Positions 36,508 to 45,662 of a DNA stretch of 64,000 nt are shown here, piece after piece (the first letter of the stretch is position 1; the number at the start of each line of letters is the position of its first letter). The translations under genes and the position numbers were made by a program. The stretch lies in NCBI RefSeq assembly GCF_000190735.1, contig NC_015177.1, positions 4,526,001 through 4,590,000 on the forward strand, given 5' to 3'. This stretch comes from Pseudopedobacter saltans DSM 12145. GTDB lineage: Bacteria; Bacteroidota; Bacteroidia; Sphingobacteriales; Sphingobacteriaceae. Below the pieces are notes generated by a model. The model searched no databases, was not told the DNA's origin, and saw only the letters and a program-made list of their open reading frames with translations.

Positions 36508-37740
36508 ATGACAAGTATTAATCGTATCAAACTATCATTTATGATGTTCCTCGAGTTTTTCATCTGGGGAGCATGGTTCGTAACATTAGGGACTTTTTTG
36601 GGTAGTAATTTAAACGCTGGTGGCTCGCAGATAGCAGCAGCTTTTTCTACACAATCTTTTGGTGCTATAATAGCCCCATTTATTATCGGCTTAATAGCAG
36701 ACAGATATTTCAATGCCGAAAGAATATTAGGTGTTTTACATTTGGTTGGAGCCTTTCTGATGTATCAGATGTTCAATTCGCAAGATTTTGCTGCTTTCTA
36801 TCCTTATGTATTTGCCTATATGGTGGTTTATATGCCAACTTTAGCTTTGGTAAATTCTGTGTCATTTAATCAGATGAGCGATCCGGAGAAGGAATTCTCA
36901 AATATAAGAGTTTGGGGTACAATAGGCTGGATAGCTGCCGGACTAACAATCAGTTATGTTTTTCATTGGGATTCGGCCGAAAGTATATCATCCGGCTTTC
37001 TGAAAAATACATTTATGATGGCGGGTATAGCATCGTTAATACTAGGCTTATTTAGCTTTACTTTACCAAGAACGCCACCAAAAGCTAATAAAGAAGAAAA
37101 GATAAGTATAGCTGGAATATTAGGTTTGGATGCTTTGAATTTATTGAAAAGCAGGGACTTCCTGGTTTTTTTTATCTCATCAATTCTTATCTGTATACCG
37201 CTGGCCTTTTATTATCAAAATGCAAACCCATTTTTAACCAATGTAGGACTGGAAAATCCAACCGGAAAAATGACAATAGGGCAAATATCCGAGGCGTTTT
37301 TCTTATTGTTGCTTCCTATATTCTTTAAAAAATTCGGTTTTAAGAAAACCTTAATGGCCGGTATGCTGGCCTGGGTATTAAGGTATGCGCTTTTTGCTTA
37401 TGGCGATGCAGGTTCAGCTTCCTGGATGTTAATCTTAGGTATTGCATTGCATGGTATCTGTTATGATTTCTTTTTTGTATCGGGACAGATATATACTAAT
37501 GCAAGAGCTGGCGAGCATGTGAAAAGTGCTGCACAAGGATTAATAACCCTTGCAACTTATGGTGTAGGGATGTTAATTGGATTCTGGGTGGCTGGAATGG
37601 TGACAGATAATTATAAAATAACGGATGGTTCCTTTAATTGGAACATGATCTGGTTAATTCCGGCAGGTATCGCTGCAGTGGTTCTATTGTTATTTGCAGT
37701 TACATTCAGAGAAAAGAAGGAAAAAATATCTGGTGTTTAG
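36508..37740 (+). CDS. MFS sugar/nucleoside permease, NupG-like
   Basis: This 410-residue inner-membrane protein has about twelve hydrophobic segments. The N-terminus FFIWGAWFVTLGTFLG and the loop IADRYFNAERILG match the nucleoside:H+ symporter (NupG) branch of the major facilitator superfamily. In Bacteroidetes this branch often transports sugars. It is encoded within the putative 3-keto-glycoside operon, so it may import the keto sugar or its aglycon. Substrate assignment is inference. Confidence 0.85.
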   Translation: MTSINRIKLSFMMFLEFFIWGAWFVTLGTFLGSNLNAGGSQIAAAFSTQSFGAIIAPFIIGLIADRYFNAERILGVLHLVGAFLMYQMFNSQDFAAFYPYVFAYMVVYMPTLALVNSVSFNQMSDPEKEFSNIRVWGTIGWIAAGLTISYVFHWDSAESISSGFLKNTFMMAGIASLILGLFSFTLPRTPPKANKEEKISIAGILGLDALNLLKSRDFLVFFISSILICIPLAFYYQNANPFLTNVGLENPTGKMTIGQISEAFFLLLLPIFFKKFGFKKTLMAGMLAWVLRYALFAYGDAGSASWMLILGIALHGICYDFFFVSGQIYTNARAGEHVKSAAQGLITLATYGVGMLIGFWVAGMVTDNYKITDGSFNWNMIWLIPAGIAAVVLLLFAVTFREKKEKISGV

Positions 37741-37756
37741 GATAAATTAAAAGATA

Positions 37757-38623
37757 ATGACTAATAGAAGGCAAGTAATAAAAAATGTAATAGGAGGTGC
37801 TGTTGCTGTTGGTACAACAGGACTTCTATCTTCTTTTGATAAAGCCGAACAGATGAAACTCAAGGGAAATATTAACCATGCGGTATGTAAATGGACTTAT
37901 CAATATCTTGGATTGGAGGAACTTTGCATAAAGGCAAAGGAAATGGGGATTAAAGCTATAGATCTGGTTGGTCCGAATGAATGGGATATCTTAAAAAAAC
38001 ATGGTTTGGATTCCAGTATGTGCAATGGAGCCGAAATTAATCTGGTGGATGGCTTTGCTGAACCGAACTTTCATAAAAAGCTAATAGATAGCTATACAGA
38101 AATGATTCCGAAGGTAGCTAAGGCGGGATATAAGAATTTGATTTGCTTCAGTGGAAACAGACGAGGTATGGATGATGAGAAAGGGATTAACAATTGTGTC
38201 GAAGGTTTAAAAAAAATCATTTCGCTGGCTGAAAAGCATAATGTAATGCTGGTTATGGAATTGTTAAATAGTAAAATTAACCATAAAGACTATTTTGCAA
38301 GCAGAACCCATATAGGCGCCGAAATTGCTAAGCGACTAGGATCTGAAAGCTTTAAATTATTGTATGATATTTATCATATGCAGGTTGATGAAGGAGATGT
38401 AATCAATACAATCCGAACTTATCATCCATATATTGGACATTATCATACAGCAGGTGTACCTGGAAGAAATGAGATCGATGAAAATCAGGAACTTTATTAT
38501 CCTGCAATTATGAGAGCAATTGTAGCTACAGGATTTAAAGGATACGTGGCACAGGAATTTATTCCCAAAAAGAAAGACAAGCTGGAATCGTTGAGAGAAG
38601 CCATTCGGATTTGTGATGTTTAG
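37757..38623 (+). CDS. Exported hydroxypyruvate isomerase-like TIM-barrel protein
   Basis: This 288-residue protein begins MTNRRQVIKN followed by a hydrophobic run, a twin-arginine signal. The rest is a TIM barrel of the hydroxypyruvate isomerase/AP-endonuclease-2 type, with VMELLNSKINH, LLYDIYHMQVDEGD, YHTAGVPGRNEID and AQEFIP carrying metal ligands. Export is unusual for a true hydroxypyruvate isomerase and fits a role on periplasmic sugars. It is the last gene of the operon; a strong terminator follows 20 bp later. Confidence 0.86.
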   Translation: MTNRRQVIKNVIGGAVAVGTTGLLSSFDKAEQMKLKGNINHAVCKWTYQYLGLEELCIKAKEMGIKAIDLVGPNEWDILKKHGLDSSMCNGAEINLVDGFAEPNFHKKLIDSYTEMIPKVAKAGYKNLICFSGNRRGMDDEKGINNCVEGLKKIISLAEKHNVMLVMELLNSKINHKDYFASRTHIGAEIAKRLGSESFKLLYDIYHMQVDEGDVINTIRTYHPYIGHYHTAGVPGRNEIDENQELYYPAIMRAIVATGFKGYVAQEFIPKKKDKLESLREAIRICDV

Positions 38624-38643
38624 AATATATTAAGATAATATTT

Positions 38644-38674
38644 AGCCCCTTCATCTATCATAAGGGGCTTTTTT
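38644..38674 (+). terminator. Rho-independent terminator ending the 3-keto-glycoside operon
   Basis: The stem AGCCCCTT / AAGGGGCT with a 10-base loop is followed by a T-run. Confidence 0.88.
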
Positions 38675-38793
38675 ATTTGTTTATAATACCTAAGTTTTTA
38701 ATGATCAAAGGTTAGGAGTGTTGTTAATATTGTTTTAACATATTAGTTATAGATAGTTAATCCTATGGTAACAAGTCGGTAATATGCTCATAA

Positions 38794-38801
38794 TACTTTT
38801 G
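38794..38801 (+). promoter_or_regulatory. TAnnTTTG -7 element before the TonB-dependent receptor gene
   Basis: TACTTTTG is an exact match to the -7 consensus, 21 bp before the GTG chosen as the start. It lies inside the longer frame that would start at 38784, which argues against that start. No clear -33 TTG is visible. Confidence 0.4.
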
Positions 38802-38822
38802 CAACAATTAAATAACGCAAAA

Positions 38823-41633
38823 GTGAATAAAAGACAATTTAACACATTTAGTATAGTAGTTCTTATACTAGTGCTTTTTACTTCGAGTTTAACATTTGCT
38901 CAGAACGCAAAGATAACAGGTAAAGTTGTTGATAAGGCTAATGGAGAAACACTTATTGGTCTTGCGGTGGGCATAGAAGGTTCCACAAAAGGTACGCTTA
39001 CCGATGTGGAGGGAAGATTTACTTTAACAGGTCTTACTGCCGGGAAATACAATCTGACTTTTAGATATTTAGGATATCAGGCAAAAACAATTACAGCTGT
39101 AGAAGTCAAAGCCGGACAGGTTACTACTTTGGATGTCCAAATGGAACAATCTGCAACACAAGCTTTAAAAGAGGTGGTTGTTACCGCATCTTATAAGCAG
39201 GAAACAGTTGGAGCGTTGTATGCCAAGCAAAAAAACAATATTAGTATATCTAATGGCATCAGTTCCGATCAAATTAAAAAATCTCCAGATAGAAATACTT
39301 CTGAAGTACTAAAAAGAGTAAGTGGAGCTAGTATCCAGGATAATAAATTTGTTGTCATCAGGGGGTTATCTGATAGATATAATTCTACATTATTAAATGG
39401 AGCGGTATTACCAAGTACAGAACCAGATAAGAAAGCTTTTTCATTTGATATTATACCATCCAATCTCATAGATAATCTTATAATTAGCAAAACAGCATCT
39501 CCAGAGCTTCCGGGCGAGTTTGCGGGTGGTGTAATTCAAGTAGTAACAAAAGATATACCTGATCAAAACTATATTTCACTAAGTGTTGGGGCAGGTTACA
39601 ATACACAAAGTACTTTTAAGGACTTTAATCTGGGAGAGAAGAAAAATGGTGAGTTTTTAGGTTTTGTAAATTCTGAAAGAAATATCCCACAAGGTGTGCC
39701 AAAAACCATAGCATTCCGTACTGCGGGGGCTCAAGAGAAAATTAATGCAGGGAAATTATTTGACAATTCATTTAATACAAAATCATCAAAGGGAGTACCC
39801 TCTCAAAATTATCAATTGAATTTGGGACTTCAGAAAAGTTTTGAGAATGATGGGAAATTAGGACTTATCTTCTCTCTGTCACAAAGAAATGGGGAATCTA
39901 TTTCTAATTCTGAGAGATATGATTATGAATCAAATTATAAGCAATTTGATTTTAATGATAGGATATTTAAGTATAGTACTTCAAGTGGGGCATTGTTGAA
40001 TTTAGCATATGTTAAAGGAAATAATAAGATAGCTTTAAAAAATCTATATAATATATCTTTAGATAACTCATATACTTCAAGATACGGTGTTCAAATAGCT
40101 GAGCAAGATTCTATTAGGGGTAATTCACTCGATTTAGTAAGTAAGTCTTTATTAAACAATCAATTAGAGGGAGATCATAAGTTAAATTGGAAAGACGTAA
40201 AGGTAAATTGGAATATGAATTATTCTTATACCGAAAGGAATCAGCCAGATTTAAAATCTTTGAACTATAGATTGGATTACGATCAGGGTGCAACAAAATA
40301 TGAAGCGATAGTACCTAATGGCACAGCATCTCGTACTGATGCTAGTAGATTCTTCTCCAATATGACGGAAGATAGTTATGGGGGAGCATTGAATTTCACA
40401 ATTCCGTTTAATTTATTTAATGAAAAAAGTTCAGCAAAATTAGGGTTCTTAAAGCAATATAAGTTAAGAGATTTTGCGGCGAGAAAGTTTGGATATATAC
40501 GTAGCAGTTACGGAACTTTTGATCAGAATCTTTTGTACTTGCCTATGGATAAGATATTTGAAGGTCAAAATCTCAATCTTAATGGTTTTATTATGGATGA
40601 AGGAACTGAAAATGCAGACAAATATGATGCAACTTCGGATCTAAATGCTGGTTATATACAATTTGATAATAAAATTGGATCTAAAACTAGAGTTATTTGG
40701 GGAGTAAGATTGGAAGATAGTTATCAACTAGTTAACACATTTGATCCTTCAGGTAATAAGTTAAAAGTTGAAAATACATATTTAGATGTATTGCCTAGTC
40801 TAAATTTAACTTATAGCCTTAATGATAAAACAAATATCAGAATTGCGGCCTCTCAAACTGTTACCAGACCGGAATTAAGAGAAATGTCTAGGTTTGGCTT
40901 CTTTGATTACATTTCAAAAAGAATATTACAAGGAAACCCTGATTTAAAAAGAAGTCAGAATACGAATCTAGATTTTAAATACGAAATTTATCCAAGCAAC
41001 GGTCAAATATTATCATTCTCTGCATTTTATAAAAACTTCCAAAATCCGATCGAGCAAATTGTTTCATCAGGTAATGGTGGGAAAAATGTAAGCTTTCAAA
41101 ATGCTAATTCAGCAAATACCTATGGTTTTGAAATTGAGGCAAGAAAAAACTTAGAATTTTTAGGAAATAAAGACTTCCTTAAAAATCTGACAATTTATAC
41201 GAATGCATCTTTTATTATATCAACGGTCAATTTAAATTCTTTGGTCTCTGAGGTAACATCCAGAGCTCTACAAGGGCAATCTCCATATCTTTTAAATGCA
41301 GGTCTGCAATATGCTTCGCCTAAAAATGACATGGCTTTTAGTTTATTATACAACAAAATTGGCCCTAGGATAGCGGAAGTTGGTTATGAAGGTTATGCTG
41401 ATATTTATGAAAGAGGGCGAGATATGTTGGATTTTCAGATTAGCAAGAACTTTTCAAAAAGATTTGAACTCAAATTGAATGTGTCGGATATTCTAAATCA
41501 AAAGCAAATATTCTATCAAAACAACGATAGCAAAAAGACTTACGATGCATCTAAAGATAACTTAATGAATGCTGTTAAGTATGGTTCTGGAATATCACTT
41601 TCTCTTAAATATGATTTGTCTTTAGGTAAATAA
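38823..41633 (+). CDS. TonB-dependent outer-membrane receptor with carboxypeptidase-regulatory-like N-domain
   Basis: This protein has about 936 residues from GTG at 38823. An earlier ATG at 38784 would put an odd polar peptide before the signal sequence and overlap a -7 promoter box. After the signal peptide comes a CarboxypepD_reg-like domain (ITGKVVDKANGETLIGLAVG). The plug follows with the family motif VVIRGLSDRYNSTLLNGAVL, then a 22-strand-type barrel. It is not SusC-like in length, and its partner is a beta-helix-like lipoprotein, not SusD. The substrate is unknown. Confidence 0.88.
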   Translation: MNKRQFNTFSIVVLILVLFTSSLTFAQNAKITGKVVDKANGETLIGLAVGIEGSTKGTLTDVEGRFTLTGLTAGKYNLTFRYLGYQAKTITAVEVKAGQVTTLDVQMEQSATQALKEVVVTASYKQETVGALYAKQKNNISISNGISSDQIKKSPDRNTSEVLKRVSGASIQDNKFVVIRGLSDRYNSTLLNGAVLPSTEPDKKAFSFDIIPSNLIDNLIISKTASPELPGEFAGGVIQVVTKDIPDQNYISLSVGAGYNTQSTFKDFNLGEKKNGEFLGFVNSERNIPQGVPKTIAFRTAGAQEKINAGKLFDNSFNTKSSKGVPSQNYQLNLGLQKSFENDGKLGLIFSLSQRNGESISNSERYDYESNYKQFDFNDRIFKYSTSSGALLNLAYVKGNNKIALKNLYNISLDNSYTSRYGVQIAEQDSIRGNSLDLVSKSLLNNQLEGDHKLNWKDVKVNWNMNYSYTERNQPDLKSLNYRLDYDQGATKYEAIVPNGTASRTDASRFFSNMTEDSYGGALNFTIPFNLFNEKSSAKLGFLKQYKLRDFAARKFGYIRSSYGTFDQNLLYLPMDKIFEGQNLNLNGFIMDEGTENADKYDATSDLNAGYIQFDNKIGSKTRVIWGVRLEDSYQLVNTFDPSGNKLKVENTYLDVLPSLNLTYSLNDKTNIRIAASQTVTRPELREMSRFGFFDYISKRILQGNPDLKRSQNTNLDFKYEIYPSNGQILSFSAFYKNFQNPIEQIVSSGNGGKNVSFQNANSANTYGFEIEARKNLEFLGNKDFLKNLTIYTNASFIISTVNLNSLVSEVTSRALQGQSPYLLNAGLQYASPKNDMAFSLLYNKIGPRIAEVGYEGYADIYERGRDMLDFQISKNFSKRFELKLNVSDILNQKQIFYQNNDSKKTYDASKDNLMNAVKYGSGISLSLKYDLSLGK

Positions 41634-41732
41634 CTGTAATTGTTAATTTCTTAACAAGGATTTTATTTAAACATAATAGTTTAGAAACACATAGGAAACA
41701 TAGCTGATTTATTTTTATAAAAAATTAAAAAC

Positions 41733-43052
41733 ATGAAAAAAATTAAATTTTTAGCGCTTCTAGCAGTTTTAGCAATTTCTTTTTCATCTTGTAGGAAAAG
41801 TAATGATGAAGAACAAAATATAGTTAAAGAACCGCAAGAGATTTCTGGAGATATAACTTCTAATATGAAATTGACAGCTGATCGAGTATGGGTATTGGAT
41901 GGGTTTGTTTTTGTGAAGAATAATGCTGTACTCACTATTGAACCGGGTACTCTAATTAAAGCTAAAGTAGGACAAAAAAGTGCTTTAGTAATTACACAGG
42001 GGTCAAAAATTATGGCAGAAGGTACTGCTCAGAAACCTATTGTTTTTACATCTGGCAGACCTGTAGGAGAAAGAGCTCCTGGAGATTGGGGAGGAATCGT
42101 TTTAATTGGTAGAGCTTCAACCAATAGAACCACTCCACAAGCGATAGAGGGAGGTTTAGGACTAACTTATGGTACAGAGAAAATAGATGATGACAACTCA
42201 GGTATATTGAAATATGTGAGAATAGAATACGCGGGTATTGGAACTAATGATAGCGAAATTAATGCGCTTACATTTTACGCTGTAGGTAGCGGAACAACTA
42301 TAGAGCATATTCAAACGTCTTACGCAAACGACGATGCCTACGAGTTTTTTGGAGGTACCGTAAATGCTAAATACTTAGTAGCATATGCAACAGCTGATGA
42401 TGATTTTGATTTTGATTTTGGATACAATGGTTCAATCCAATTCGCGGTATCATTAAGAGATCCTAAATTTGTTGACGCTGGAGACGCAGGTAATGGAATT
42501 GAGTGTGATAACGATAAAGATGGTACAACTGCTACTCCCGTTACAAAACCAAGATTATCTAACTTTACAATAATAGGTCCTAATAATGCAACGGGTACAG
42601 CCTCAAATCATAATTATGGTAATAGATGGAGAAGAGGAACTCAGTTTGTTTTCAACAACTCAATTTTGTTAGGAAATCAAAAAGGTGGTTTTTCTATTGA
42701 GTCTGACATTACAGCAAACTCCTATAAAAATGGTACTTCAGAGTTTAAAAATAATATTATTTCGGTTGTTACTGCTCCATTTTTGAGTACCTCAACAGCT
42801 CTTAGTGCTACCGACATGCAAACAAAAGCTTTAGCTGAAGGAAATATTATTGTGCCTACAGCAGAAATTAAAATTAACTCTCCTTTTAGTTTAACTGCAC
42901 CTAACTTTTTACCATTGACTGGCTCATTGGCATTATCTGGTACTTTTGCAGCTACAACTAATGCAACCGCTGTAAACTATAGAGGAGCTTTTGGAACAAC
43001 TGATTGGACAGCAGGTTGGGCGAGCTGGACACCACAAACTAACGTGTACTAA
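41733..43052 (+). CDS. Lipoprotein partner of the TonB-dependent receptor
   Basis: This 439-residue lipoprotein has the lipobox FSSC near residue 20. The body shows repeated short beta-strands and Gly turns (VFVKNNAVLTIEPGTLIKAK, SALVITQGSKIMAEGTAQKP, IVFTSGRPVGE), like a beta-helix. The pairing of this lipoprotein type with a TonB-dependent receptor is common in Bacteroidetes. It starts 100 bp after the receptor stop on the same strand. It is probably surface-exposed and helps capture the unknown substrate. An Asp/Glu-rich centre (DDDFDFDFGYNG) suggests metal binding. Confidence 0.75.
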   Translation: MKKIKFLALLAVLAISFSSCRKSNDEEQNIVKEPQEISGDITSNMKLTADRVWVLDGFVFVKNNAVLTIEPGTLIKAKVGQKSALVITQGSKIMAEGTAQKPIVFTSGRPVGERAPGDWGGIVLIGRASTNRTTPQAIEGGLGLTYGTEKIDDDNSGILKYVRIEYAGIGTNDSEINALTFYAVGSGTTIEHIQTSYANDDAYEFFGGTVNAKYLVAYATADDDFDFDFGYNGSIQFAVSLRDPKFVDAGDAGNGIECDNDKDGTTATPVTKPRLSNFTIIGPNNATGTASNHNYGNRWRRGTQFVFNNSILLGNQKGGFSIESDITANSYKNGTSEFKNNIISVVTAPFLSTSTALSATDMQTKALAEGNIIVPTAEIKINSPFSLTAPNFLPLTGSLALSGTFAATTNATAVNYRGAFGTTDWTAGWASWTPQTNVY

Positions 43053-43091
43053 GACTTTTTATAAGTAATCCTAATTATATATTAACAATGA

Positions 43092-43122
43092 AAATCCGTT
43101 CCTTTTTAGGGCGGATTTTTTT
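43092..43122 (+). terminator. Terminator hairpin of the ATCCGTTCC type
   Basis: AAATCCG pairs with CGGATTT and is followed by a T-run. Nearly the same hairpin recurs at 44803 and 45611. Confidence 0.8.
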
Positions 43123-43333
43123 GTTTTAGATTGGATGTTTAACTATCAGTAATTGCTGTGAATTTTCTATAGTTATGTTATCTCGTTTACTATAGAAGAA
43201 TAATAGTTACTGAAAAGCTCACAGTCTTTAGTGTGAAAGTATAAGAAATATTGTTTCTTATAATAATGTGGTATTGGTGTTTTTTTACATTAAATTAATC
43301 TAAGGGTAATGTGTGTTTTTTTATTTTCAGAGC

Positions 43334-43636
43334 ATGAAAAAGAAAAAACTTATATTCCTCAAGATCTCTATGTTAGCAATTTTAGTCAGTTCGTTATTGA
43401 CAGGGTGTAAAAAAAATGAAACGGAAGTTGCCATAGGGCCTATTAATGTACAAGAAGATTATAAAAACGAAAAGAGGTACCTCTCCATTAGTACATCAAT
43501 ACCTATTGATAAAGTGGTGTACGACTCACAAAACGAGCAGTTTATACTTGATGGTTGGTATAAAATAAGTTTAAATGAGGTACAAGAAATATATGCTCGG
43601 TCTAATGAATATAAACTTAAATACGAGAATCAATAG
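43334..43636 (+). CDS. Small lipoprotein of unknown function
   Basis: This has 100 residues from the ATG at 43334; an upstream GTG at 43313 would only add a polar tail before the signal. The lipobox is LLTGC, followed by a short Lys/Glu-rich region and a compact domain. I recognise no family. It ends 2 bp before the metalloprotease-like gene, so they are co-transcribed, as an accessory or inhibitor-like partner might be. That role is speculation. Confidence 0.6.
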   Translation: MKKKKLIFLKISMLAILVSSLLTGCKKNETEVAIGPINVQEDYKNEKRYLSISTSIPIDKVVYDSQNEQFILDGWYKISLNEVQEIYARSNEYKLKYENQ

Positions 43637-43638
43637 AA

Positions 43639-44223
43639 ATGAAAAATGTATTTATATTCTTAATTGTATTTTTCATGGTTGAAAATGCAAAGGCTGTAAT
43701 CGGTTTGTCAGAATTTAGTATACAAACTCAATATTTATCTGATGGAAAACTTAAGGTTAACAATGAGAAAGTTACGACGGCATTTAAAGCTGAATTCATT
43801 TTGTCAAGAGATTTATTGTCAAGCGGTCAGTTTGAGGCCGGAAATTGTACAGTTTCAATAATATATACAGAAAGCCCCAATTATATAACACAGGCTACTT
43901 CAAATAATAATTACGAAAATGATCCATCTACTATAGTTTTAGCAACTAAAAATGTAACTAGCTCAGATTATAATAATGGAGCTGTGGCATTGATGGTTGA
44001 TTCAAGAGGAAAATCTACTTCTTGTATTTTGCCTGCGAGTAAGTTTTTAGGGAAGATTTTGCTAAGAATTAAGTATTATGACACTTCTTTATCTCGGGAT
44101 ATTACAGTCTATTCAACCACAAGATATGAGATTTACGTCCCACATTTGACTAAAATTCAGTCGATGGGATTTTCTATAAGTGGAATAAAAGACTTTAATA
44201 GCACATATTACGGTAGATGTTGA
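43639..44223 (+). pseudogene. N-terminal fragment of a frameshifted zinc-metalloprotease-like protein
   Basis: The frame opens with a signal peptide (MKNVFIFLIVFFMVENAKA) and runs 194 residues, ending GIKDFNSTYYGRC at a stop. From about 44207 the neighbouring frame reads ITVDVEIKGDNGVLLSNTAM and flows into the next fragment, so a net +1 (or -2) indel near 44190-44207 split one gene. The intact protein would have had about 380 residues, with this part as the pro- or beta-rich N-domain. A sequencing error is the alternative explanation. Confidence 0.7.
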
Positions 44224-44263
44224 AATAAAAGGCGACAATGGAGTCTTATTAAGTAACACAGCG

Positions 44264-44779
44264 ATGGTGGCTGCTTATCCGAGTGGCAATGGAAAGCCTG
44301 GAGAGGTGATTCTTGTGAATGAAGATTTTAATCAAAATCCGGAGCAAGCTACTTGGAATTTCATACATGCAATTGCGCATAGTCTAGGTCTTAAGCATGC
44401 GGTTAACAATTCGAGTTCCATTATGCATAGAGGAGATTTTAGAAAGAATTTCCCAAATTTTAGTAATTCTTTTCCAACTAGCTATGATGAAATTAATATT
44501 TCATCAATGTATCCTATAAATATTAATAGCATAATTCAACCGAGTATTCGTGGATATAATGGAGTTTTTAGTTTAAGCTATGTGTCAATAGAGGATGGAA
44601 TATCTTATCATTGGAAAATAATTGGTACAAGCGGTAGCCCTTATTTTTATGAAGAAGTTGGAACTAGTACTCTTTCGGATATGTATTTAGCGAAAGGTAA
44701 TTATAGAGTAGAATGTACAATATCTGGAACCAAATATTTAACGTCTGTCACAGCAACAAAAAATATCTCAATTCAATAA
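44264..44779 (+). pseudogene. C-terminal fragment with metzincin-like motif lacking the catalytic Glu
   Basis: This frame is readable from about 44189 and has its first ATG at 44264. Its motif HAIAHSLGLKH has all three zinc-ligand His residues of the HExxHxxGxxH metzincin signature. Ala replaces the catalytic Glu (GCA for GAA). SIMHR, matching the Met-turn SIMxx, follows. The C-terminal ~80 residues resemble an Ig- or PKD-like beta domain. Even if the frameshift were repaired the enzyme should be inactive, unless it has been kept as a binding protein. Confidence 0.7.
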
Positions 44780-44802
44780 TTGGTTAAATATATCTTGAAT
44801 AT

Positions 44803-44834
44803 TAATCCGTTCCTTAAATAGGGCGGATTTTTTT
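44803..44834 (+). terminator. Terminator hairpin of the ATCCGTTCC type
   Basis: AATCCGTTCC, a short loop and AGGGCGGATT are followed by a T-run, closing the metalloprotease remnant. Confidence 0.8.
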
Positions 44835-44922
44835 GGTTAATTAAACGTAAAGCTTAATGTAAATTTAATATTGCTTATGTTACAAAGCAGTAATTGTTGC
44901 GTATTGTCTGAAAGCATAATTT

Positions 44923-45426
44923 ATGAAAAAAGTATTATTAATTGCTATTACAGGCTTTATAAGTTTAGGGGCTTGTAAAAAAGGTGAAACATTACAGATA
45001 GATGAAAGCAATCTTACTCAATGCGAGGATAATGCTGAATGTTCTTTTTCTTATTTTTTAAATAAAGATTTAGAAGGTCACGATGTTAAAGAGGGAAAGT
45101 TAAGATTATTTACATTTGAGAATACGTGGGCTTCTGGCTGTGGTATTGTTGATAGGATATATGTGAAAGTCCCGATGAATACAAATAGCTTCTATTTAAA
45201 AAATGAAGATATACAAAAGGGTAAAATCATTTATGTATCTATTTGCCCTTGCTGCCTTCAGGTGCCATTAGAAATAACAGCGGGATATGTTAAGGGGAAA
45301 TCGCTAACGAAGGATATTAATGGGAAATGGATTTTAGATATGGAAATAAAAATGGCAAATAAAGAAAGCTCGCAAGTCATAAAAACTATAAGAATAAAAC
45401 AGTATTTCAACCCCATTACTAATTAA
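44923..45426 (+). CDS. Cys-containing lipoprotein of unknown function
   Basis: This is a 167-residue lipoprotein with lipobox LGAC (Cys18). It holds several further Cys residues (CEDNAEC, GCGIVD, CPCCL) that could form disulfides or bind metal; the CPCC stretch is notable. No family is recognised. It is a single gene in a row of small secreted proteins, with a hairpin terminator before it. Confidence 0.65.
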   Translation: MKKVLLIAITGFISLGACKKGETLQIDESNLTQCEDNAECSFSYFLNKDLEGHDVKEGKLRLFTFENTWASGCGIVDRIYVKVPMNTNSFYLKNEDIQKGKIIYVSICPCCLQVPLEITAGYVKGKSLTKDINGKWILDMEIKMANKESSQVIKTIRIKQYFNPITN

Positions 45427-45610
45427 CGCACTATCTGCTCAATTTTTATTGGAGTCAGATCTATCGGAGAACATTTGAAATAGGGGGGCTACTACTTTGA
45501 ATATAAACCAAGGGGATTTAATGAAATTAAAATTAATCAACGATTCAGATCCAACTATATATGATCTAACTCATACTTTTTATATTACTGAATATTGATT
45601 GGGAAAAAAC

Positions 45611-45645
45611 AAATCCGTTCCCTAATATCAGGAACGGATTTGTTT
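45611..45645 (-). terminator. Terminator of the ompA-like gene, bidirectional
   Basis: A perfect 11 bp stem AAATCCGTTCC / GGAACGGATTT is followed on the minus strand by TGTTTTTT, ending the gene at 45663-46970. Its sequence is kin to the hairpins at 43092 and 44803. Confidence 0.82.
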
Positions 45646-45662
45646 AACGAAGTGTGACTCCA

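Noticed and set aside
38784-38822. ATG at 38784 as start of the receptor
   Set aside because: It would place a -7 promoter box inside the gene and a polar peptide before the signal sequence; GTG at 38823 fits better.
38823-41633. SusC assignment for the receptor
   Set aside because: There is no SusD gene next to it. The partner is a beta-helix-like lipoprotein and the motifs fit other TonB-dependent receptors.
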